Origin: Clostridia bacterium
GTDB lineage: Bacteria; Bacillota_A; Clostridia; Christensenellales; Aristaeellaceae
Assembly: GCA_017397695.1 (NCBI GenBank)
Contig: JAFQIF010000114.1
Location: 1 to 26,712, forward strand
DNA: 26,712 bases
Reading direction: 5' to 3'
Below are positions 13,769 to 20,513 of this stretch, in pieces. A program made the position numbers and the translations under genes. Below the pieces are notes generated by a model. That model worked only from the letters and a program-made list of their open reading frames with translations. It was not told where the DNA came from and ran no database searches. Within the stretch, counting starts at the first letter, position 1. Every line of letters starts with the position of its first letter.

Positions 13769-14830
13769 TTATTGATTCTCTTTCAAATAGCGCCTGCGCA
13801 GCTGGCCGCATGCACCCTCGATATCGTCACCCATTTCGCGCCGCCTGGTGACAGAGATGTTCCGCTGCTCAAGCACCTTTTTGAAGGCGTCGATCTCCCT
13901 CTCGTTCACGCCCGTGAGACCTCGTTCGGGAACCGCATTGAGCGGAATCAGATTCACATGGCACTGCATACCGCGCAGCTTTCCGGCAAGCTCGGCCGCC
14001 TGCTCGGGTGATGCGTTCACGCCATGCACCAGCGCGTATTCGAAGATGACGCGCCGGCCCGTCTTTTCAATATAATAGCGGCAGGCGGAGAGCACCTCGT
14101 CCATGGAATACTTATTGGCGATCGGCATCGTCTGACGGCGGATCTCATCGTTTGGCGCATGCAGCGAGAGCGACAGCGTCACCGGAAGATCCTCTTCGGC
14201 GAATCGTCTCATCTGCGGGACCAGGCCACACGTGGACAGCGACACCGAGCGCATGCCGATACACAATCCGCCTTCCATGCGCAGACTGCGCAGGAATTTT
14301 ACCACGTTGTCGTAGTTATCAAACGGCTCGCCGCTACCCATAAGCACAATGTTGCCGACCTTCTGCTCCCCACCCTGCGCACGCAGAATGCCGTTGGCGC
14401 AGACAATCTGGCCGAGCATTTCCGCAGGCGTCAGGCTGCGGGCGCATCCATCGAGCGTAGACGCGCAAAACTTGCAGCCCATGCGGCAGCCCACCTGCGT
14501 GGACAAGCACAGTGTATTGCCGTACTTATAGCGCATGAGCACGCCCTCGATGACATGATCGTCCGGCAGGCGATAAAGCAGCTTGATTGTGCCGTCCAGC
14601 TTTGATTCGATCGTCTCCAGGACAGAGACAGGATTATCGATGCAGTTTTCAGAAAGCGTTTCGCGCAGCGCCTTAGGCAGGTTGCTCATCTGCCCGAAAG
14701 GCACACCCTGATGCAGCCAGGCAAACACCTGCCTGGCGCGGAAGGCCGGCTGTCCCTGAGATTTAAAGAACGCGCCAAGCTCCTCGGGCGTAAACCCCAG
14801 AAACTGTTTCTTTTCGTTGATACTTTCCAT
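13769..14830 (-). CDS. rlmN: Dual-specificity rRNA/tRNA adenine-C2 methyltransferase RlmN
   Basis: RlmN is a radical SAM enzyme that methylates C2 of A2503 in 23S rRNA and A37 in some tRNAs. The 353-residue protein has the iron-sulfur motif C115-R-M-G-C119-K-F-C122, GSGEPFDNYDNV for SAM binding and STCGLVP. The C-terminal GDDIEGACGQL contains the second catalytic Cys (about 341). The ATG at 14830 is eight bases after the rsmB stop with only a weak GAG ribosome-binding site, so coupling to rsmB is likely. RlmN is separate from Cfr, which gives antibiotic resistance; length and motifs here fit the housekeeping enzyme and its usual operon place. Confidence 0.97.
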   Translation of the reverse strand: MESINEKKQFLGFTPEELGAFFKSQGQPAFRARQVFAWLHQGVPFGQMSNLPKALRETLSENCIDNPVSVLETIESKLDGTIKLLYRLPDDHVIEGVLMRYKYGNTLCLSTQVGCRMGCKFCASTLDGCARSLTPAEMLGQIVCANGILRAQGGEQKVGNIVLMGSGEPFDNYDNVVKFLRSLRMEGGLCIGMRSVSLSTCGLVPQMRRFAEEDLPVTLSLSLHAPNDEIRRQTMPIANKYSMDEVLSACRYYIEKTGRRVIFEYALVHGVNASPEQAAELAGKLRGMQCHVNLIPLNAVPERGLTGVNEREIDAFKKVLEQRNISVTRRREMGDDIEGACGQLRRRYLKENQ

Positions 14831-14838
14831 CGCTCTAC

Positions 14839-16518
14839 TTACGCCCTGACCCTCTTCATGCGGCAGACAAAGAAGCCGTCGGTACCATCGCGATGTGCAA
14901 ACATCTGCAGGCCGGTCGAGGTTTCATGCTGCGCGAGCGCCTCAGGCAGTTCTGCCGCCATCGGCAGGGCCTCATACTCCGGATGGCGCGCGAGGAAAGC
15001 TTCAACCTGCATGCCATTCTCCTGCGGAAGAATGGAACAGGTGGAATACACCAGCGTGCCGCCAATCTTGACCATAGGGGCAATCGCATCGAGAATCTCG
15101 CTCTGCGTACGGCAGAGGGAGGCGACGCCCTCGCGGGTCACGCGGTACTTGACGTCCGGCTTCTCAAGCATCACGCCCGTGCCGGAGCAGGGCGCATCGA
15201 TCAGCGCAGCGTCGAGGGTCATCGCCATCTCCGGGCGCTCCGCAGAAGCATCCTTAACTGCCGGGCGAACGTTCTCAAGCTTGAGGCGATTCGCCGTGCC
15301 GCGGATCAGCTCCACACGGTGCGCGTGGGTATCCCACGCGTAGACGCGGCCGGTGTCGTTCATCATCTCGCTGAGCACTGCCGCCTTGCCGCCCGGCGCA
15401 GCGCAAGCATCGAGCACGGTCTGGCCCGGCTTTGCACCGACCATACGGGCAGCGATTACAGAGCTCTCGCCCTGGATGGTAAACAGGCCGTTCTGGAAGG
15501 CACGCATGCGGGTCATGTCGCCCGCATTCCTGACCTTATAGGTACCCGGCACGATGCCCGGATAGAATTCCAGTTCATCGTCGGCAAACAGGCTGCGCAG
15601 GCGCGTATCGTCGCAGCGCAGGTAGTTGACGCGGATGGTGATATCACGATCCTTCGGGCGATGGCGCAGAATCTCCAGCGCGCCATGCTCGCCGTAGGCC
15701 TCGATGAGGATTTCGGCCAGCTCGATGGGCGCAGAGAACATAATGGACAGGTATTTCGCCGGATCATCCGCCGGCTTGGGCCATACAACATTCTCCTTGC
15801 CGCGGATCATGTTGCGCAGCACCGCATTGACAAGGCCGGTAAAGCCCTCGAAGCCCATCGCACGGCACAGGCTGACGCTCTCATCGACAGCCGCCATATC
15901 CGGCACGCGATCAAGATAGAACAGCTGATAAGCGCCCATGCGCAGGATCTCGCGCACGGCGGGCTCGATTTCCTTCTCACCTTCCAGGAACTGATCGATG
16001 CGCCAGTCGAGGGAAATCTTGTTTTCCAGCGTACCATAGACCAGCTGCGTGGTAAACGCACGGTCACGGCGGCCAAACATCGCGGCAGCCAGCCGCTTAT
16101 CCAGGGCCAGAGAAGCAAACGCATCGCTGCGGCTCACATCCAGCAGCGTTTCCAGCGCCACACGGCGCGGCGCGAGGTTCATGCGCTTCTCTGCCGGCTT
16201 TTTATCGTGATGCGGCGCATGCAGCGGCTTTCTCTCGCCCATCTGCGCATGGTCGTGGCGCGGCGGGAACGGTTTCTTTCCGCCGTAGGCCGGGCGATCG
16301 CCAAAGCTCTTCTTCTCGCCGAAGGCCGGACGATCCGCACGCGGACGGAATTCCTTCTTTTCGCCAAACTCGCGCTTTTCGCTCTTCTTCTCTGCGAAGC
16401 TGCGCTTCTCGCCAAAGGGTTTCTTCTCGCCGAAACACTTCTTATCGCTGAAGCCCTTCTTGTCGTCAAACTTCCTGCTGCCGCGGAATCCACCGTCACG
16501 GCCTCTGTTGTCAGCCAT
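14839..16518 (-). CDS. rsmB: 16S rRNA (cytosine-967-C5)-methyltransferase RsmB with repetitive basic N-terminal tail
   Basis: RsmB methylates C967 of 16S rRNA. Residues from about 112 form the NusB-like RNA-binding domain (starting MNLAPRRVALETLLDV). From about 260 comes the Rossmann methyltransferase, with DACAAPGGKA, DAPCSGTG (one catalytic Cys) and STCSILPQENG (the other). The total of 559 residues exceeds the usual 430-450 because the first 110 residues are an extra tail rich in Lys, Phe, Gly, Glu and Arg. It is built from loosely repeated FGEKK-like units (FSDKK, FGEKK, FGEKR, FAEKK and so on) and is probably disordered. The ATG at 16518 has AAAGG eight bases upstream and sits directly after the fmt stop, so the tail is very likely translated. 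Codons in the tail are in frame with the enzyme. Confidence 0.95.
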   Translation of the reverse strand: MADNRGRDGGFRGSRKFDDKKGFSDKKCFGEKKPFGEKRSFAEKKSEKREFGEKKEFRPRADRPAFGEKKSFGDRPAYGGKKPFPPRHDHAQMGERKPLHAPHHDKKPAEKRMNLAPRRVALETLLDVSRSDAFASLALDKRLAAAMFGRRDRAFTTQLVYGTLENKISLDWRIDQFLEGEKEIEPAVREILRMGAYQLFYLDRVPDMAAVDESVSLCRAMGFEGFTGLVNAVLRNMIRGKENVVWPKPADDPAKYLSIMFSAPIELAEILIEAYGEHGALEILRHRPKDRDITIRVNYLRCDDTRLRSLFADDELEFYPGIVPGTYKVRNAGDMTRMRAFQNGLFTIQGESSVIAARMVGAKPGQTVLDACAAPGGKAAVLSEMMNDTGRVYAWDTHAHRVELIRGTANRLKLENVRPAVKDASAERPEMAMTLDAALIDAPCSGTGVMLEKPDVKYRVTREGVASLCRTQSEILDAIAPMVKIGGTLVYSTCSILPQENGMQVEAFLARHPEYEALPMAAELPEALAQHETSTGLQMFAHRDGTDGFFVCRMKRVRA

Positions 16519-16521
16519 TGC

Positions 16522-17469
16522 TTACGCCTTTCCCAGGCAAATGCCTGTCGTCATGCTGTGCCCGCGCAGGTAATCCTTGGCGTTCATGCGCTTTGCGCCG
16601 GGCATCTGAATCTGTCTGAGTTCCACATCGTGATCGCCGCAGGAGACGATCCAGCCGTTTTTTGCATCCGCCGCGATGATTTCGCCCGGCTGACCGGAAG
16701 CGCCGCCGTCCTTCACATCGAGTTCAAAGACCTTGATCGTCTGCTCGCCCTTTTCATCTGCAAGCGTGGTGAACGCCCCCGGCCACGGCGTTGTGCCGCG
16801 TACGAGGCAGTCGATCTCACGGGCGCTCTTCGTCCAGTCGATACGGCCCAGTTCCTTGTCCATCTTCGGCTCGTAGGTAGCTGCATCGTGATCCTGAGGG
16901 ATACGCGTAAGCGTACCGTTTTCCAGCGCACGGATGGTCTGGATGAGCAGCTCGGCGCCCATGACGGAAAGTCTGTCGCTGAGCTCACCCGCGTTTTCCT
17001 TTTCGCCGATCGGCGTTTCCCTCATCAGCAGGATATCACCGGTATCCATGCCCCTGTCGGTAAACATGGTGGTAACGCCCGTCACCGTATCGCCCTTGAT
17101 GATGGACCAGTTGATCGGCGCGCTGCCGCGATGCTTGGGCAGCAGCGAGGAATGCACATTGATCGTGCCAAGCCTGGGAATATCCAGAATTTCCTGGGAG
17201 AGCAGCTGGCCAAATGCCGCCGTCACGCACAGATCCGGCTTAAGCGACCTGAGCATCTCCACGCCCTCCGGTCGCTTGATGCGCTCGGGCTGATAGACGG
17301 GAATGCTCTGCTGGGCCAGCTCCTTGACCGGGCAAGCGGCAAGCTTATGGCCGCGGCCCTTGGGCCTATCCGGCTGACAGAAGACGCCCACGATGTTATA
17401 GCCGTTGTCCATCAGCGCCCTCAGGGATGGCACGGCGAAATCCGGCGTGCCCATAAATACGATTCTCAC
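16522..17469 (-). CDS. fmt: Methionyl-tRNA formyltransferase
   Basis: Fmt formylates methionine on the initiator tRNA with 10-formyltetrahydrofolate. The 315-residue protein has the normal length. The catalytic triad is visible as N104 and H106 (INVHSSLLP) and D142 (MDTGD), with the loop KHRGSAPINW after them and FMGTPDFAVPSL at the start. The C-terminal OB-like tRNA-binding domain covers about 205-310. Its ATG overlaps the def stop (17466-17469), so formylation and deformylation enzymes are made together, the standard arrangement. Confidence 0.98.
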   Translation of the reverse strand: MRIVFMGTPDFAVPSLRALMDNGYNIVGVFCQPDRPKGRGHKLAACPVKELAQQSIPVYQPERIKRPEGVEMLRSLKPDLCVTAAFGQLLSQEILDIPRLGTINVHSSLLPKHRGSAPINWSIIKGDTVTGVTTMFTDRGMDTGDILLMRETPIGEKENAGELSDRLSVMGAELLIQTIRALENGTLTRIPQDHDAATYEPKMDKELGRIDWTKSAREIDCLVRGTTPWPGAFTTLADEKGEQTIKVFELDVKDGGASGQPGEIIAADAKNGWIVSCGDHDVELRQIQMPGAKRMNAKDYLRGHSMTTGICLGKA

Positions 17470-17948
17470 TCTTCCTCAGCCTCTTCTTCCTCGTCCTCGG
17501 CAAAGATCTCGCGATACATCTTGTCCACATACAGCACGCCGTCCAGATGATCGGTTTCATGCATGATACAGCGCGCAAGCAGTTCCTCTGCCTCAATCTC
17601 ATACCACTCGCCGTTGCGGTCCTGGAAGCGGGCGCGCACGATCATCGGGCGCTTGACCATACCGCGGCGGCCAGGCACGGACAGGCAGCCCTCCGGGCCG
17701 TCCTGCTCTCCTTCAGTCTCAAGGATCTCCGGGTTGATCATCTCGATCAGGCCATCGCCGCAGTCCATGACGACCACGCGGCGCAGCACGGCCACCTGCG
17801 GCGCAGCAAGGCCCACGCCGTTGGTGTGATACATGGTCTCGGCCATATCGTCAAGAAGCTTGTGCAGCTTCTCGTCAAACTTATCCACAGGCCGGCTCTT
17901 CTTTCGCAGAAGCTCGTCCTCAATATACACCATCTTGCGAAGCGCCAT
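17466..17948 (-). CDS. def: Peptide deformylase
   Basis: Def removes the formyl group from new proteins. The 160-residue protein has the three family motifs: GVGLAAPQV (44-52), EGCLSVPG with metal ligand C88, and HETDHLDG with ligands H130 and H134 and catalytic E131. The last ten residues are almost all Glu/Asp, a short acidic tail beyond the enzyme fold. The ATG at 17948 has AAGGAGAG upstream. It is the first gene of the long minus-strand operon running to thiN. Confidence 0.98.
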   Translation of the reverse strand: MALRKMVYIEDELLRKKSRPVDKFDEKLHKLLDDMAETMYHTNGVGLAAPQVAVLRRVVVMDCGDGLIEMINPEILETEGEQDGPEGCLSVPGRRGMVKRPMIVRARFQDRNGEWYEIEAEELLARCIMHETDHLDGVLYVDKMYREIFAEDEEEEAEEE

Positions 17949-18038
17949 GTTGTTTTCTCTCCTTACATTTCAAGACAGATTTCAGCCCGATCTGCGTCCA
18001 ATACGCACAGTCAGGCACAATACTCCATAATCCATTAC

Positions 18039-18067
18039 ATTATAAGCCAACTTTCTGCAAAATGGAA
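18039..18067 (-). promoter_or_regulatory. Likely promoter of the def-to-thiN operon
   Basis: On the minus strand a perfect TATAAT (18039-18044) has a weak -35, TTCCAT (18062-18067), 17 bases upstream. Transcription would begin near 18032, leaving a leader of about 84 bases before def. Confidence 0.7.
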
Positions 18068-18294
18068 GTAGCAAATGCATAGAAAAAGCAGCTTCGCGCC
18101 ACTTCAACCTGTTCAATACACCACTGCTAGGGACTTCTTTTTCCTTTTGAACTTCATACAAATACGATATTATTTATAGATATTTCTTTTGCAATATAGA
18201 CGTTCCTCACAAGCTATGATAAAATAGTAGAAACATGTATGGCATGCGGCTGCGCCTGTATGCGCATACGTATGATTTAGGGAGGAAAACGTTC
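18068..18294. promoter_or_regulatory. Upstream region of the secreted hydrolase gene
   Basis: This AT-rich stretch carries no gene. A possible plus-strand -10, TATGAT (18215-18220), has no clear -35; TATTAT near 18170, with TTGAAC upstream, is another candidate. Close to the start codon are two overlapping perfect palindromes, GTATGCGCATAC (18258-18269) and CATACGTATG (18265-18274), just before GGGAGG. They could be an operator or an RNA structure limiting access to the ribosome-binding site; neither is proven. Confidence 0.4.
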
Positions 18295-19470
18295 ATGAAG
18301 AAGATTCTGGCTCTGGCGCTTGCCGCCATCCTCGCGCTCTTCGCCTTTGCGGCCATCGCCGAAGAGAATCCGTACACGCTCGAAGAGTTCAAGGCCCTCG
18401 TTGAGGAAGAACTCTCCGTTGCCCGCGACGTCGTGTACTATCCGCATGCTTTTGAAGGCGATTTCGAGCAGCTCTACGTCAATTTCCACAAGCTTTCCCG
18501 CTCCCGTTATGAGACCGTCGCCCCGGCTACTGAGGCCGGTGTTGTGCTGGGTCACTATGATCTCTACAAGAACCTGAAGGAGATCCGTGAGTCCATGGTG
18601 CAGATCGCCGAGCCGGCGTCCACCGTGTGGGACATCTGGGAGGACGACATGGCGGTTGAGAATCCGCTGCCGACCGAAGGCTGGGAGATCTCCTATGACA
18701 ACCCGGGCTTCCGTCCGTTCCTGAACCCGTATCTCCTCGAGGATCAGAGCCAGGTGAAGGGCAACGTCGTCATCATCGCCGGCGGCGCCAACACCCACCG
18801 CAACAACGTCGTTGAGGGCTACCCGGTTGCCGAGTTCTTCAACGCGAACGGCTATAACGCCTATGTCCTGCAGCGCCGCGTCAATCCGTATGCTCAGGTT
18901 GATCAGGTCCTTGACCTCCTGCGCTCCATCCGCTATATCCGTTACTACGCTGAGGAGAAGGGCATTGCCAAGACCGACGTCATGATCACCTGCGGCTTCT
19001 CCGCCGGCGCCATGAACATCATGCAGGCGATCGTTGCTGTCAACCAGACTCCGGATCAGGTCTACGCTGACTATGTCTGCGACGCGATCGACGCGTGCGA
19101 CGCCAGCCAGACCATCGCCCTGCCGATCTACGGACCGTTCGGCACCGACATCCTCGGCGGCGCCGGCAATCTGGACTTCAGCAATGTCGAGAAGCTCCCG
19201 GCTCTGTTCGGCGCTTTCGGTCATAAGGACGGCGTTGGCGGCATGATCTATCCGAGCATCGCTGAGCTGGCCAAGACCTTCCCTGAGTTCTCCCTCTACA
19301 TCGCTCCGGACGCCCCGCACGGCGTTGGCCTGGGCACTGGCACCCGCAACTACGTGAACGCCTTCACGCAGTATGCGCAGTGGCCGCAGATGGCGATCAA
19401 CTTCATCGAGAGCCGTCTCGACCTGCAGCCGAAGACCTACGATCTGAACCAGACCATGAATTCCTGGTAA
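18295..19470 (+). CDS. Secreted alpha/beta hydrolase (esterase-like)
   Basis: This 391-residue protein has a clear signal peptide: MKK, a hydrophobic core and an AIA cleavage site after about residue 22. There is no lipobox Cys, so it should be released outside the membrane. The hydrolase fold is shown by the oxyanion-type loop GGANTHRN (163-170), the nucleophile elbow G-F-S236-A-G, a likely acid in GHKDG (D312) and the histidine in DAPHGVGLG (H342). This resembles the acetyl-xylan/feruloyl esterase-like branch of alpha/beta hydrolases, but the substrate is unknown. Residues 25-130 are an extra N-terminal region. The ATG at 18295 has GGGAGG upstream. Codons strongly favour C-ending forms (GGC, AAC, ATC, GTC), as in groEL here, which suggests high expression. 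It is the only plus-strand gene between 1.4 and 25.6 kb and stands between priA and def. Confidence 0.85.
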   Translation: MKKILALALAAILALFAFAAIAEENPYTLEEFKALVEEELSVARDVVYYPHAFEGDFEQLYVNFHKLSRSRYETVAPATEAGVVLGHYDLYKNLKEIRESMVQIAEPASTVWDIWEDDMAVENPLPTEGWEISYDNPGFRPFLNPYLLEDQSQVKGNVVIIAGGANTHRNNVVEGYPVAEFFNANGYNAYVLQRRVNPYAQVDQVLDLLRSIRYIRYYAEEKGIAKTDVMITCGFSAGAMNIMQAIVAVNQTPDQVYADYVCDAIDACDASQTIALPIYGPFGTDILGGAGNLDFSNVEKLPALFGAFGHKDGVGGMIYPSIAELAKTFPEFSLYIAPDAPHGVGLGTGTRNYVNAFTQYAQWPQMAINFIESRLDLQPKTYDLNQTMNSW

Positions 19471-19503
19471 GATCCGGTTCCCCCATTCGCACTTAAACCG
19501 CAT

Positions 19504-19541
19504 AAAACGTGCCGGAGCAGCGCAGTGCTCCGGCACGTTTT
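19504..19541. terminator. Bidirectional terminator after the secreted hydrolase gene
   Basis: A 16-bp perfect stem (19504-19519 with 19526-19541) around a six-base loop has A/T runs at both ends. It lies between two converging genes, the hydrolase (plus) and the flavin split-barrel gene (minus), and can stop both transcripts. Confidence 0.92.
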
Positions 19542-19546
19542 TATAT

Positions 19547-19954
19547 TCAGAACTCGAAGCGTTTTCCATGCTTCATGAGCACGCCGCTGGTGAGCGTGAT
19601 CTTCAGCAGGATCGTATCGGGATCAGATTCATCCACATGACCCAGCGAATACCATGACCCAAACGCAGGACGCAGAACGTCCATCAGATCGCAGTTTTCC
19701 TGCGCGAGCACATGACCAAGACTTTCGGCCAAACCATGTCCGGTGAACCACTCGCCGCAGATCGCAACCCGATTGTTCTTTCCAATCTGGTGCATCTTGC
19801 CTGACCGCGCATGCGTCACGCAGTAAAACGCGCCGTCCATGTAATAGCCATTCACCGTACGCACATGCGGCGTATCGCCCTCCACCGTCGCTAGTGCGAT
19901 CAGGGAATCTTTAGCGAAACGCTCGGTCATCACTTCGTGCATTTCTTGGGTCAT
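19547..19954 (-). CDS. Pyridoxamine 5'-phosphate oxidase-like flavin split-barrel protein
   Basis: This 135-residue protein looks like the general-stress/PNPOx-like split-barrel family, which binds FMN or related cofactors and often has no known substrate. The visible pattern is SLIALATVEGDTPHVRTVNGYYMDGAFYCVT followed by HARSGKMHQIGKNNRVAICG, the usual cofactor-binding beta strands. The start at 19954 was chosen because AAGGAG lies nine bases upstream; an ATG nine bases earlier would directly abut it. It is 20 bases after the GNAT gene and so is the third gene of the priA operon, ending at the two-way terminator. Confidence 0.82.
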   Translation of the reverse strand: MTQEMHEVMTERFAKDSLIALATVEGDTPHVRTVNGYYMDGAFYCVTHARSGKMHQIGKNNRVAICGEWFTGHGLAESLGHVLAQENCDLMDVLRPAFGSWYSLGHVDESDPDTILLKITLTSGVLMKHGKRFEF

Positions 19955-19974
19955 CCTGTCCATCTCCTTATTTC

Positions 19975-20496
19975 TTACAGCGCCTTCTCCAGCAGCACAA
20001 GATTCACGCCCGCAATGCCGTTGAATACCGTAGGTGCAATGCCGATTTCGCTGTAACCCAAGGCTGCATACATCGCGCGCGCCCGTACGTTGCGTTCGTT
20101 GGTATCCATGCGAAGAAAGCGGCACCCCTGCGCGCGGGCATATTCCTCATAAAACGATACAAAGGATCTGCCGTATCCGTGCCTCGCGGCGCGCGGTGCA
20201 ATCGTCAGCGTATGGAGCACCATAACCTCTCTGTCTGCGGCGGGATACAGCCACGCAGCACCCTCGTATACGTCCACCTGCATCTGATTGATGATCGCCG
20301 AGCCGAGAATCTCTCCTTTGTCCTCCAGCACGAACAGATCGCCCCGCTCAAGCGCAGCAGCGGCAGTTGCCTGTGTGGGATACACGCCGCGCACCCAGCC
20401 GACGGTCGTTTCACCCGCTTCTTCGGCGGTATGGATGGCGTCATAGATCGCCGCTGCGGCGGGAACGTCGGCGGCGAAGGCTTTGCGGATGGTCAT
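19975..20496 (-). CDS. GNAT-family N-acetyltransferase
   Basis: This 173-residue protein carries the GNAT fold. Motif A is LHTLTIAPRAARHGYGRSF (about 94-112), where ARHGYG stands for the usual R/Q-x-x-G-x-G acetyl-CoA loop with a changed first position. RMDTNERNVRARAMYAALGY (about 129-148) is the typical motif B. The substrate cannot be deduced. The ATG at 20496 has GAGGA eight bases upstream, 17 bases after the priA stop, so it is cotranscribed with priA. A flavin split-barrel gene follows it, as another one follows the GNAT gene after mutY. Confidence 0.88.
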   Translation of the reverse strand: MTIRKAFAADVPAAAAIYDAIHTAEEAGETTVGWVRGVYPTQATAAAALERGDLFVLEDKGEILGSAIINQMQVDVYEGAAWLYPAADREVMVLHTLTIAPRAARHGYGRSFVSFYEEYARAQGCRFLRMDTNERNVRARAMYAALGYSEIGIAPTVFNGIAGVNLVLLEKAL

Positions 20497-20513
20497 GCTT
20501 TTTTCCTCTCCTG

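Noticed and set aside
14893..17550. Plus-strand open frame of 885 codons opposite rsmB, fmt and def
   Set aside because: Same reason: antisense to motif-complete genes and without start signals or recognisable domains.
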